Shown: piece by piece, positions 13,966 to 23,985 of the stretch
Layout of the letters: the number at the start of each line of letters is the position of its first letter
Numbering within the stretch: the stretch's first letter is position 1
NCBI GenBank assembly: GCA_022316685.1
Contig: JAKJHU010000024.1
Coordinates: forward strand, 8,588,943 to 8,652,942
DNA: 64,000 nucleotides
From: Progne subis subis
Taxonomy: Eukaryota; Chordata; Aves; Passeriformes; Hirundinidae
Direction: 5' to 3'
Program-made: the position numbers and the translations under genes
The notes under the pieces: generated by a model
The model's database searches: none
What the model saw: the letters and a program-made list of their open reading frames with translations, nothing else
What the model was told of the DNA's origin: nothing

Positions 13966-14008
<43 letters not shown>
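13966..14008 (+). repeat. A(43) tract
   Basis: An uninterrupted run of 43 A. No 5' retroposon body or target-site duplication could be recognised next to it, so whether it is a retroposed tail is undecided. Read in translation it yields only poly-Phe or poly-Lys. Confidence 0.9.
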
Positions 14009-14009
<1 letters not shown>

Positions 14010-16178
14010 CATCCTAAAGAACCAGCAGTCCTGACCTCCCCTAGCAGTTTGTTCCTGCCCCAGATCATGCACTGATATATGCCAGTACAAACCTTTATAT
14101 GGCCACACAGTGAACTGCAATTATGAACCTGATCTTGCTGAAAACTAATCTAGGGGTGAAAAAACCCAACAAAACAACAAAATCTGTTCACCATATAGCT
14201 GCCCGTGCAAATGTAAAGCAACACAATATGGCACACGCTCACTTTCAGCAGTCGTACCAGCTGACAGTCTGACACTCTTTGAGCAATAGACTCAAAGGGC
14301 AAATGAATGGGCAGAGCTTCCAATTCCAGCACATGGCATCAGCAATGAACCAACTAGAACTTCTTCATCCTAAATTTATGTCACAGACCTGCCTTACATC
14401 TTATTGTAACAAAGAAAACCGAACTGCATGTACTTTTGAGTTTTCAAAAATACATACGTTAAAGTTCCTAAGTTCACAGGCCAACTATGGCACCAGTGAT
14501 ATACTAAACCGTATCACTATTACCTGGTTAGTTAGACAGTTCGTATTTGGAACTTTGAAATAAAATAAAAAAGAGACATATTTTCTGATGTTTTGATATA
14601 TCAACTCTATTTCTCCTCAAAAGTTACATGAAGTTTAGATATGGAAAAAAGATTTACATACAAGCAGCTGAACAGAAGAATAATTTCAGAACACCTATGT
14701 ACTGCAATTATTTACAAGTACTATTCCAGGTAAATAAAAAACTTACTATTACTTCTTATTAATTTTAATAACCTATTTGTTTCAATAGTCTAACAAATAT
14801 GAGTACATAGGATATTGCATATGTATTTATGAAGTTCATTTACATGTATTTACTTTTTAAATTTCATTAGAGAAAATGTATATGGTAGTGATGTTCAAGT
14901 ACTTTGAGTATTAAGAGCTAAAAAAACCCAAACCAACCACAAGGTGTACCAGCCCACACATTCCAAGAACCGAGCAATATTCTCTGGGTTTAGGGCTCAG
15001 AAACCTACTATTGTTGTATTTACCCACAAGAAAAGTTCTCCTTTCTGACTTGATCTGCTTGGAAATGTTTCATCACAGTAACAAATAGAGCCTCACAATA
15101 TTCCTGAGATTTACCTTAGAACTTTAGTACAATCTATTAGTACCTTGGTATGGCAGACTTAATTATGCCTTCTCCTGGCTATAGATCTGCTGTCTATTGC
15201 ATTTTGTTACATCCTAGTAACAAGTGTGGAAAGTTAAGGGAAAGCTGCCTCCCTGATTCTTCTCAATACAAATGGAACAGATTCTGCTACGTTCATTTTC
15301 AGGGTAACATGTTCTTGTGTTTAATAGAAACTTAAAATCTCTGAACCCCACTACCAAGCTGCAAGGTAACAAATGTCAGAAAAACCTCAAGAGAAAAACC
15401 AGTCTCCTTCAACACCAGACTCCCATACATAACACCACAGACAGGAACCAGCTATCAGAGGCTTCAAGTTCTCTAATCTGCACTTATTTAGAGAAGTCAG
15501 AAACTCTCTATCATTTAAAAACCAATACATCTCCAGCAAAGAAAACAAGGCTTAAAGGAATCCATAGGAATTGGAGGTAGATAAAGTGAGCTAATTTAGT
15601 CACATCCACATTAAGGTTTTTACTAACCCTGATTTGCGTGTTGGGCCAGAGCACACTGTCCCTGGGTCTGGGTCTTGTCACATATCAACCTTTCTTCATG
15701 GCATAAAAAAAGAACAGAGAAATGCCGCATATATTAAACTTTCATAGCCCAGCCCATTCCAGTCATCATTTCTTATTTGGTACCCATCTGATAGCTAGCT
15801 ATGTACCTACAGTAAAATAATGAAGGCTTTTAGTACCAATATACTTGGCCTAGGAAAATATATTTCTACTAATACTCCTATTTTTTCCCTGGGTGCCCAG
15901 TGGAAGCAACAAACTCCGCTACTGAGAGCAGAGTCTTGCCATCTCCGTGCATCCACTCCAGAAGTGCTCTGAACACCGCAGCAGCAGTAAACAGGAAGTA
16001 CAGCCACGGAGGGCACAGTGTTGCTACAAAGTATAGGAAACTGTATCTATACCTAACATCCAGAAACATGCAAGGCGTGGCCTGCTCTTAAAAAACAATC
16101 GGCTCACCACTACCCAGCTGGTGGTCCTACAACAGAGCCACAGTAACTGATCACATGAACCCCCTCATCTCACCCTAC

Positions 16179-16279
16179 CTGTGAAGTTAAATGCACTACC
16201 TCAAAGAGCTTCATCTCAGCCTCTTCTATTAAGCAGAGTAGAACAGCAGCAGAACTCCCAGTAAAGCTGGCCCCTTCAG
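16179..16279 (-). other. Candidate exon (101 nt)
   Basis: On the minus strand an AG acceptor (TAATGTTCAG) precedes 33 open codons, beginning AEGASFTGSSAAVLLCLIEE and ending LFEVVHLTSQ, before the donor CAG|GTAGGG. An alternative donor GAG|GTAGTG lies inside. The pyrimidine tract is weak. Neighbouring minus-strand frames at 16276-16461 and 15878-16069 are also open, the latter with a hydrophobic membrane-like stretch. This could be coding, a decayed pseudogene, or chance. Confidence 0.18.
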
Positions 16280-17067
16280 CTGAACATTAGCCTGCAAACA
16301 CGCACTCTATCCTGCTCATGGGAGTGTCTCCTCACCACAGGAACCTCAGCCATCTCGTCCTCATCAGCTACCAGAATTTGCACCGGCAGACCTGAGGGAT
16401 GCCAGAAAACCTTCTCAGTTTTACATACAGTCACAGAATTCCTGAAAGTTTGGAAAATCATCCCACCAAATCATGAAAAAATCCGGAGAGCAGTACTTTG
16501 CTCCAAAGGATGTACTCCCAGAGTGCTAAGCAAGTAGATCAACTGACTGGTGAGGTGTCAAACAGTAAGTAACCGGTGGCTGTAAAATGGCAGGAACAAA
16601 AATGGTGTTGATCTGTGTCACTGTGACATAATTGTATTGCTGCAGCTCAAATAAACAAACATATCAGATCTACTGTTACTTGTAAGGACAGGTCTAAAGC
16701 ATTTCATTAGCTAACGGCACTATTAGTTTCTGTTTCGATGTAATACTTCTCAATCATATCTCAAAGTAACAGAAGCCACGGACTCAATGCTACAACATAA
16801 ATCTCATTTCCTTAAAAAGAACCTCCCCCACCCACACCAAACAGTAGCAAAGATGCTCTCTGGCTTCTGCCAGGAACTGCAGACCAAGCATTAATAATTA
16901 AAGCTTCAAAGTACCATACAAATGCTTTGCCTATGCTACAGTGCAGTCTCATGAGAGATACTTCAGCTCAGTCTGTTCCTGAAGCCATTCAGGGAAAAAA
17001 TAAAACAAACAAAAAGCCTACCATCAACCAATTTGTACCAGTTGTACTAGTTATTTCTAGCAAAAGC

Positions 17068-17068
<1 letters not shown>

Positions 17069-17105
<37 letters not shown>
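17069..17105 (+). repeat. A(37) tract
   Basis: An uninterrupted run of 37 A preceded by AGCAAAAGCC. No retroposon body recognised. Confidence 0.9.
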
Positions 17106-17107
<2 letters not shown>

Positions 17108-17522
17108 CTGAGCCCTCCACGTACAGAACACATATAAGACTTTGTTAGTCTGAATCTGTGAAGAGGTCTTAGTCTCTGATTCAGCACTGAGGCACTAATG
17201 CAGAAATTCTTAATCCCAACATGAAATCCTCAAACCACTGTTTCCCAACGTAAAGGACGTATCTATCTAATTATTCTACTGCAGATTTTAGGTTTCATTG
17301 TAACAAATGACTTCACAATGTATAAAACTGTTCCAGAAGAGCTACTACATATAGTATAACTAAATACTTTTCTACTAGCCATCACTAATAATTTTTCTGG
17401 AGTAAAAGTAACAGATCTGGATCCTAAAAATAAACCTGTTCTGATAAAGAAAATTCAGTCAAATGCATACAAGTCTACATCATACACAATTTCCTGTGTT
17501 AACAGGAAGACTAACAGAATTC

Positions 17523-17554
17523 AAAAAATGGAGGAAAAAAAAAACCCAAAAAAA

Positions 17555-17591
<37 letters not shown>

Positions 17592-17658
17592 AACAAAAAA
17601 ACCCCAAAACAAAAAAAAAAAAAACAAAACCAGAAAAAACAAAACCAAAAACTCCACC
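17523..17658 (+). repeat. A-rich low-complexity tract with C interruptions
   Basis: About 135 bp consisting almost only of A with scattered C and CC, including a run of 34 A at 17556-17589. All six frames are distorted into Lys/Asn/Pro or Phe/Gly runs, so open frames here are artefacts. Confidence 0.9.
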
Positions 17659-18120
17659 CATGTGCCTACCAAAAGGTATTTTAAGGACTCTTTATGTTCC
17701 ACTGAGAATAGGATGCATATTTTGCTAATACAAGATTTGAACAGAGGATTATTTAAAGAGTAATATACGTCCACAAACGGAAAAAAAAATCCTGAAGTGC
17801 TTCTCTAAATCCACCAATTGTATAAACATTTGTAGGGATTTGCATTTTCATTTCTAAACTGCAACTGACTAGTTCAGGATATTTTCACCTGAATGTGACA
17901 TTCTTTCTTCCTGAAGAAACAAGAGTCATTCAAAATTATTTAAAGCTAATCTGTCCTAGCAGAATATTATTTGAAGGCAGTCTTACTGCTGAGTGTTCAG
18001 CCCAATTACAATGTCCCTTCAAAACAGATTAATTAGGTTACTTGTACCTTTTTACGGTGTCCTTAGACACTTGGCCACAGCTAATAATAAATACCCAGGA
18101 CTTTCTAACTCCAAAAAAGC

Positions 18121-18253
18121 AGGCATCGTTACCTCTATTCTAAAGATGAGGAAACTGAGACGTGAGTAAGCAAAGTTATCTGCTCAATGTCACCTAGTTG
18201 ACAGCAGAGTAGCCAGGAATGAAATACAGGTTCTCAGAGTCCCAGAGCCAGTA
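18121..18253 (+). mobile_element. MIR SINE relic
   Basis: About 130 bp matches the MIR family in order: AAGATGAGGAAACTGAGA, a diverged TAAG...GTTATCTGCTCAATGTCAC, CACCTAGTTGACAGCAGAGT (consensus CACAGCTAGTAAGTGGCAGAG), then AGCCAGGAATGAAATACAGG and CCCAGAGCCAG at the 3' side. MIRs are ancient tRNA-derived SINEs, abundant in mammals and sparse in other amniotes. Orientation is plus, antisense to the CpG-island gene. Divergence is high, consistent with great age. Confidence 0.75.
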
Positions 18254-18339
18254 GTTTAACAAGTACAAGTGCCCAAATTTATACACATTTATACACAAAA
18301 CATAGTTGTATAACCTCAGACTCAACTGTCCAGTTTGCA

Positions 18340-18389
18340 TCATACAGACCAACAAAATTGCTGGTCTGTATCATACAGACCAACAAAAT
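18340..18389 (+). repeat. 19-bp direct repeat with embedded hairpin
   Basis: The 19-mer TCATACAGACCAACAAAAT occurs at 18340-18358 and again at 18371-18389, exactly identical. Between them TGGTCTGTA (18362-18370) is the perfect reverse complement of TACAGACCA (18343-18351), so the first copy folds into a 9-bp stem and the second copy offers an alternative partner. Confidence 0.85.
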
Positions 18390-20949
18390 AATACTAAGCA
18401 TTTTTCAGTCATATTAATGTGACAAACATTCTTGCCCTAGATATGAAATGGAAAAATAGAACAAACCAAAAACTATATGGGATGTGCCATCATAAAATAA
18501 TTTACATATATTTCAATTGTGGTGCGTTCATCACTATTTAAAAAAAAAATACACTGGCCTTTAAATGTGATTCTGTCAGGAAATTTATACTTTACAATCC
18601 CTAAGTACAGCACCTTAGGAAATTAAGTGACCAGGGTATTAAAACAAAATATCCATTAAAAAAAATCCCTTTATGCTGACCAGTATCAAGATATTTTTAC
18701 AATGTTCTATAATATTAAAAATATGTATGATGGTTGAATTTGAAAAATTAACTCCAGGTAGAGCCTTTAATATTTCCATTTGAAGTAATGAAGGGTTTGT
18801 TACATGCTTATTTATTTTAAGGCATAGTCCAAGTTCTCTATCTTGACCAACAATTTCATTTAGGCAAATAAACCCAAGTAATACACTCTCTTCCCCTGGT
18901 ATTAAACAAGTATTGCTTTGCAAAACACAACTTAGAGTGAAGCAAAATTTTTTGTAAAATAAATCCTGTAAGATTAACAATAAAAGCCCCAAGTTTACAA
19001 GATTTACAGCACTGTCTAGAAAAGAAGTGGTAGCGAACACCTAAGAAGTACTCAAGTGTAATCATTTTGCATACACAATGGTTTCATTTAAATACTCCTA
19101 GCAATAGCTTCTGTTAATCCAGCCATGCCGATTTACTATGCTGACAGCTACCATCACTGCCAAGAAAGCATATGCACTTCAAAACAAAAAATTTTAATAA
19201 TTATTTGGAAAAATACACCCAAAGTTTTTTTACATAAAAACCATTAAAAACGTAAAAATATTTTATTTCATGGATGCCTTATTTAAGAAAATACAGCACT
19301 GTACGTTAGAGTTTAACTTCTTTGAAAAAACAGAGTTACCAATTCCACCAGGAAGCAGAGAGTTAAAGACTGCAATTAACCTGAGAACAAGCACTGGAGA
19401 ACCTAGTTTACCAGGTGTACGAAGTTCTAAGGGATGCAAGCCCAGAGAAGGACAGCAAAATTTTGGAAGGGAAGGCAACATCAGCAATACTGGTTCTTAC
19501 CCAAGCTCATTCCTCCTCCTCCTAAAGAACCTCTGCTGGAGATAAAAGGAGGTAAAAAAGGGGTAATCTGGCTTTATGTAATCTTTCAATCTTTAGTAAT
19601 CAGGCAATTTCGCTGGTGAAGCTAACAGAACAAACTAAAAAGAGGATTTGCTTATTGCCAAGTTTACCTCGTACTTTGCATTTGCTAACTACTGAGAAAT
19701 AAGTGTTGTACTTTTCACCTTGAACAAACTTAGTTTAAAACTTGCTAAGTAGCAAGATATATATACCTTCCACATCCCACTATCAGTCTGTAAAATGTTT
19801 AAAGTAAAATAAAATATAGAAGAATGGATACAATATTTTGTAGAAAAAGCAGGACAGAAATATCAAGTGGATATTTGCTAGCAGAGGCTTATAAGAAATT
19901 GCTCTATTTGATATGGCATCACTTCTTTAAAATACAAAACTTTCACAGTAAGAAGTGAGATCTAGGGTCTATTTAAGGCCCATTTAATTAAACCTTTGAA
20001 AAAGTGTATGTACCACATCTATGTTTTACCACTTTCTTATTAGCAACTAGTTATTCTGCTCTTTTGTTTTTTATATTTTCTCAGAATCCACTTCACATCC
20101 TGTTAGTCAGTAGCTGGGACAGTCTGCCAACGTTTCTGTCAGGAGCATTCAATTGATTCATAACTACTGATCCACTTCTATCAACTTCACCCCAAGCTAA
20201 CAGATTTCTTACAGCACGCTGGAGTACACAGGGCTGTCATAACCAGGTGCATACAGCACTACCACAGCACAAAGCAATGTGTTATATTGATCAGTAAGCA
20301 ATACTTTAGAGTCCATGTCAGGAACAAGCTTGGCATTTACACTGGGTTTAGCCTGTTTACAGTAAGTTTTCACATCTATTAATAAAACACCTAAACCACA
20401 CATCACCCATGATCTAGATCAGCCCATGTACTTGACCCTTTAAATCTTTATTGTAGCTGTGAATTCTACAACGTCCTCCTCTTTCTGTGCAGGAGTGCAA
20501 TATGCAAGTAAAAGCCCGTTTCACATGTAAGCACTTTTTACGTTAGAACTCTTACGACTGAGGAACTTCCCTCCTGAAGAAACATGAGTGAAATGGCGCA
20601 TCTCACACTTCACTGTAGTTCCCTTTACTTTCAGACCACACCACTCAAGCAACTTTTATGAACAGGTATATGTAGAGAAACCTTTTTGAGGGATTCCCAA
20701 GCAGAATTATATCGATGCCTTTGTATTTCACTGCTAACATATGGCATGGCAAACAAAACACCATCTTTACAGCGGTTCTTTCTGATATGACAGTTCCTCT
20801 TTAAAATACCTAAAAGTTAAACCCAACTGGCATTCCCATGTTAACCTGTCTTGTGCAAGAAAATATATTTATTGATACAGAAGCTACCATATATAATGGA
20901 AGAGACAGTGCAAGCAAAGAATCTAATCCATCCTAGGTTTTTTGCTTGG

Positions 20950-21024
20950 CTGGTGTGTGGTGTGGTTTGTTTGTTTGGTGGTGGTTTTTTTTTTTGTTTT
21001 TTTTTTTTTTTGTTTTTTTTTTTT
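20950..21024 (+). repeat. G/T-rich low-complexity tract
   Basis: GTGTGGT and GTTT repeats grade into long T-runs broken by single G. Simple sequence. Confidence 0.85.
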
Positions 21025-21643
21025 AAATTAGTATCACTGTCAGTCTCATATTGTAAGGAAAAAAAGCAACAAAACAAAATCAAAACCAACCTTTCTGATC
21101 CCCCAATAAAAACCTCCACTCGTTTCTGTTTAAAGCAATCAGAACCTCACTTTGGGCACTTCTACAGAAATGCTGCTTCCATTTAGCTTACTTGAAACAC
21201 TACTATAGTTAGTTATTCACAGAGCTCTCCACTTCAAACAGGTTTACCAGCTTATATATCATCGTATCAAGTTTGTATTAACATACTGATTCTTCCTAGG
21301 CACTTATGAGCCACTGATTAAAGTTCAGCATTTTAGATGGATTCTTAGCCTTCAGCCATCTCATGTGCTACAATATTAAGTAGACTCCTACATCTGTCGT
21401 GCCTTCTCTTCCGTTGCTATTCAAGTGAGCACACCTCCAACATTCAGAATTACAGGAGAACTTGACAGCATTAAGAAATTTTTTTCTTTTTTTTAAACAC
21501 GCCTTTCTAATTTTTATTTGACCATTAAATTCAATACTTTCCATTTATGGACTTCTTACTTTGGTTCATTGTCCAACTAATAAATTCAGAGACACATTCT
21601 TTGCCCGGGTAAACATAACTTGCATGGATTTAGTGATGTATAT

Positions 21644-21677
21644 TAAAAAAAAAAAAAGAAAAAAAAAAAGAAAAGCA
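21644..21677 (+). repeat. A-rich tract with G interruptions
   Basis: Three A-runs separated by single G, all purine, about 300 bp outside the CpG island on its intronic side. Confidence 0.8.
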
Positions 21678-21936
21678 AGCTTTCTTCGGAACAAGGAAGC
21701 TGAGGAGGTAGCAGGTTGTGCTGACATTTAAAGATAAGAGCACAAAAGTGAAGCTCCGGAATTCCATCTAACCTTGCAGCTGACAAGCAGAAAAGTAACA
21801 GTTGCACAGCCAACCAAAACCGGTCAAATTACAGGGGCGGAAACCTCTAAGCCTTGAGCTTTCAACCTTTAACAGTGTTGAGGGGTCTTTCGGGATTGTG
21901 TTTTTGTAGTGACAAGAACCTTCGCTGTGTGACAAA

Positions 21937-21944
21937 TGACGTTG
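21937..21944 (+). promoter_or_regulatory. CRE-like TGACGTTG at the island edge
   Basis: TGACGTTG is one base from a full CRE (TGACGTCA) and sits at the boundary between AT-rich intron and CpG island, downstream of the minus-strand first exon. It is a single-motif match and could be chance. Confidence 0.2.
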
Positions 21945-22549
21945 ATCGCACCATTTTCTCCTCTTCCCAAGCTCGGCGTTCAAGGCCTACAAGAAGGAAG
22001 CTGCTCCGGCTCCTGCGCGGTGCCGTGTCCAGAGGAAAGAGAGGCTCCTTGCCTGACCCTGACGCGGGCGTGGGGTGGTTACCGGGAGCCCTCTGGGCCC
22101 GGCCCGGACGAGCGCCGTGCCCCGGACCGGGGAGGAAGAGCGAGAGCTGCGGCGCCGTAGCGGCTCCGGGCGCGGGCAGCCTCGGGGCGGGCGGAGGGAG
22201 ATCCCGGGCGGCGGGGCCGGGGGCTCGGCCCGGGCAGGCCCCGCCAGAGGGACGCGGCCGCTCGGCGGGGGAAGGAGGGAGCCGAGCGCAGACAAAAGCG
22301 GGTCGCGGCCGGCGGCGGGGTGGGGCCGTGACCGGGCGGCGCCTCCGCTCCTGGGGGAGAGCAGCGGGAAGAGGCCTGGGGTGGGCACGGGCTTCCGCCG
22401 GTCCCCCGGCCACGGCTAGGCTGGGCTGGGCTGCGGTGGGCGTCCCGCGCCGAGCGGCGGGCAGGGGGCGGCGGGGCGCGGCGGCTCCTCCGTCCTCCCC
22501 GCCAGGAAAGGAGGGGAGCAGGGCTGGGGCGGCGCCCCTCGCCGCTTAC

Positions 22550-22597
22550 CTGCAGCTCGGTGAAGAGGATCTCCCTCTCGGCCGCGTTCGACGCCAT
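22550..22597 (-). CDS. First coding exon of an unidentified minus-strand gene
   Basis: Read on the minus strand, an ATG at 22597-22595 opens 16 codons, MASNAAEREILFTELQ, ending exactly at CAG followed by GTAAGC, a near-consensus donor at 22549-22548, so the exon ends in phase 0. The start context is strong (G at -3, G at +4). The preceding in-frame codons contain no ATG, only a GTG 24 bases upstream, so this ATG is the natural start. The peptide is short, acidic and helix-prone, with no signal peptide or membrane segment. It lies inside a dense CpG island, as expected for a broadly expressed gene. The rest of the protein must be encoded at lower coordinates, in this window or beyond it. I do not recognise the family from 16 residues and assign no function. 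Confidence is high that this is a real first coding exon and nil on identity. Confidence 0.8.
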
Positions 22598-22601
22598 TTC
22601 G
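22590..22601 (-). promoter_or_regulatory. YY1-type motif overlapping the start codon
   Basis: On the minus strand the bases around the ATG read GCGAAATGGCGTC, matching the YY1 core AAnATGGCG with the ATG of the motif being the translation start. YY1 sites overlapping or just downstream of the initiation region are a known architecture of TATA-less housekeeping promoters, which suggests the transcription start lies close to this ATG. The match is visible in the sequence; binding is inferred. Confidence 0.5.
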
Positions 22602-22624
22602 CCGGGGTTTGAAGTCCGCACCTG

Positions 22625-22662
22625 GGCGCTGCTGCCGCTGCCGCTGCCGCCGCCGGCGGGGA
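22625..22662 (-). repeat. GCC/GCT trinucleotide-rich leader upstream of the ATG
   Basis: The plus strand reads as interrupted GCT/GCC triplets followed by GCCGCCGGCG, so the minus-strand leader is rich in GGC and AGC. It lies about 30 to 65 bases upstream of the start codon and is probably 5' untranslated or core-promoter sequence. Such tracts are often length-variable and fold stably in RNA. Confidence 0.55.
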
Positions 22663-22795
22663 GGGGAGCGAGGGAGGCGGGTCCGGGGCCGGGACTAAGG
22701 GCGCATCGGGGGCGGGGGGAGCGCTCCGTGCTCAGGCAGGCGGGCGGGGGCGCGCGGGGGGGCCGCCGCTGACCCCTCTACTCTCATGGGGGTCG

Positions 22796-22950
22796 CGGTG
22801 GGCTGTGGGGCGCGGTGCGGCGCGTTCCCCGCGGTGCGGCTCGTAGCGGCGCGCTCCCCGCGGTGCGGAGCGGCGCGTTCGGAGCGGCGCGGAGCGGCGC
22901 GGTGCGTTCCCCGCCGCGCGGTGCCCGCGGTGCGCTCCCCGCCCGGGCGC
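22796..22950. repeat. GC-rich imperfect tandem repeat in the promoter
   Basis: The motif CGCGyTCCCCGC followed by GGTGCGG recurs four to five times at irregular spacing of roughly 20 to 55 bases, with extra GGAGCGGCGC units inserted around 22865-22900. It lies 200 to 350 bp upstream of the minus-strand ATG. It keeps several plus-strand frames open for long distances, which explains the long but meaningless frames seen here. Confidence 0.6.
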
Positions 22951-23070
22951 GGCGCTCGGCCCTGGCAGCGCTCGGGCCGCCGCGGCTGCTGCGCCTGCGG
23001 CCGCCGCCGATGTCGCACCATTTGGCTGTCACCCTGTCGCAAAGGCGTCGCTGCTTTGCGGCTCCCGGAG

Positions 23071-23078
23071 CACGTGAC
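23071..23078. promoter_or_regulatory. CACGTGAC E-box
   Basis: A palindromic CACGTG with 3' AC, matching the USF/MITF/TFEB (CLEAR-like) consensus, lies about 475 bp upstream of the minus-strand ATG in the distal part of the CpG island. One copy is visible. It could serve either the minus-strand gene or a divergent transcript. Confidence 0.4.
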
Positions 23079-23079
23079 C

Positions 23080-23543
23080 GTGCGGGGAGTAAGAGCGGGC
23101 TCCCTCGGAGGCGGAGAGCGGCGCGCGCCCCCGGCCCCACCTCCCCCGCGCGGGCGGAGCGGCGCGAGGCGCCGAGCGCGGGAAGGCGGCGCGAGGCCCC
23201 TCAGTCCCACCACTCCCCTCAGCCCCCCGCTCCCCTCAGCCCCGCGGGCCCTCGCCACCTTCCTCCCTGCACACTCCGCTGGTTGCTGGCGCTTCCCCAT
23301 CCGTTAGCCTCCAGCGCTGGGAAGCCTGTCGTTTCCTCCTATGGTGGCCGGGTGTGGGGGGCATGTGGCACATTCCTGGTGATGGGGGCTGCAGGGGCTC
23401 GGCTCTCCCAGGGCCCAGGAGGCAGGCGAAGCCCTCGGTTTGTTGGGTAGCGAAGGCAGGTAGCTCAGGAAGGAGAGTTCACGCTTGTCTCAAGCAGCCA
23501 CCTGCCGCCCTGGGGACCTGGAGCAGTGGCCCAGGAGGTTGTG
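23080..23543 (+). other. Possible divergent non-coding first exon
   Basis: If the island is bidirectional, a plus-strand transcript starting near the E-box could end its first exon at the donor GTG|GTGAGTG at 23543/23544. Another good donor, TTG|GTGAGT, lies near 23609. The ATG at 23010 opens about 146 codons in the plus direction, but the product is Arg/Pro/Ala-rich, GC-driven and resembles no protein I know. I treat this as a potential lncRNA or 5' UTR exon, not a CDS. Confidence 0.2.
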
Positions 23544-23916
23544 GTGAGTGGGGGCTGTAAATGCCGTTTTTAACAGTTTAAAGGGCTAAACATTTGTACT
23601 TGGGATGCTTGGTGAGTTTTTTGGGGGTTGGCACTGTTCAGTTAATCTGCAGTGTAATAAGCTGCTCAGAGCTTCAAAATCGGTTTGAGTGTCTGGGAGG
23701 AAATGGTTTCTCTTTCCTCGTGGCACCATGTGACAAGACCGTTTATTTTCAGCTTCCTGCCTGGCTCGAGGGTTGGTGGTTTTTTTCACCTGTCCATAAA
23801 CGTGTGCTTTCTCTTGTCGACTCTATACCCACATGCATTCTCATCCCACCCTAATATTGGATGCTACGTTCAGCTAATTGGACTAATGCAAAATGCTCTG
23901 TGGAAGTAATTATAGT

Positions 23917-23985
23917 GGTGGGGGGTTTTTTTGTTTGTTTGTTTGGTTTTTTTTTTTTTGTTTTGTTTTTTCTTTTTTTTTTTTT
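23917..23985 (+). repeat. G/T-rich low-complexity tract
   Basis: GTTT repeats and T-runs, about 620 bp beyond the CpG island on the plus side. Similar in style to those near 21.0 and 46.8 kb. Confidence 0.85.

Larger units (their letters stand above)
13172..21950 (-). other. Intron-like sequence with several long A-tracts
   Basis: AT-rich sequence between the 13.1-kb candidate exon and the CpG island. It holds three A-runs of 34 or more within 3.7 kb, an MIR relic, a duplicated hairpin (18340-18389), a G/T-rich tract near 21 kb and a somewhat GC-richer block at 15880-16460 with overlapping open minus-strand frames. No exon is secure. Confidence 0.5.
21960..23300. promoter_or_regulatory. CpG island promoter
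   Basis: About 1.3 kb of very GC-rich sequence full of CpG begins abruptly near 21960 and fades near 23300, against AT-rich DNA on both sides. It contains the first coding exon of the minus-strand gene, many GGGCGG/CCGCCC Sp1-type boxes and long G-runs able to form G-quadruplexes (for example 22440-22480 and 22705-22765). No TATA box is evident near the start, as is usual for CpG-island promoters. The island extends about 700 bp upstream of the minus-strand ATG, enough for a divergent plus-strand promoter, but no plus-strand coding exon can be supported. Confidence 0.9.

Noticed and set aside
17463..17774. Lys-rich and Phe-rich frames around 17.5 kb
   Set aside because: They are translations of the A-rich low-complexity tract.
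18639..19040. 133-codon minus-strand frame
   Set aside because: Leu/Ile/Phe/Asn-rich product typical of AT-rich DNA, no splice signals at the ends and no known domain.
21854..23450. Long open frames in the CpG island (up to about 250 codons on plus, 200 on minus, including an ATG at 23010)
   Set aside because: The frames are open because GC-rich sequence lacks stop codons. The products are Arg/Pro/Gly/Ala-rich in every phase and resemble nothing I know. Only the 16-codon minus-strand segment ending at a splice donor is supported.
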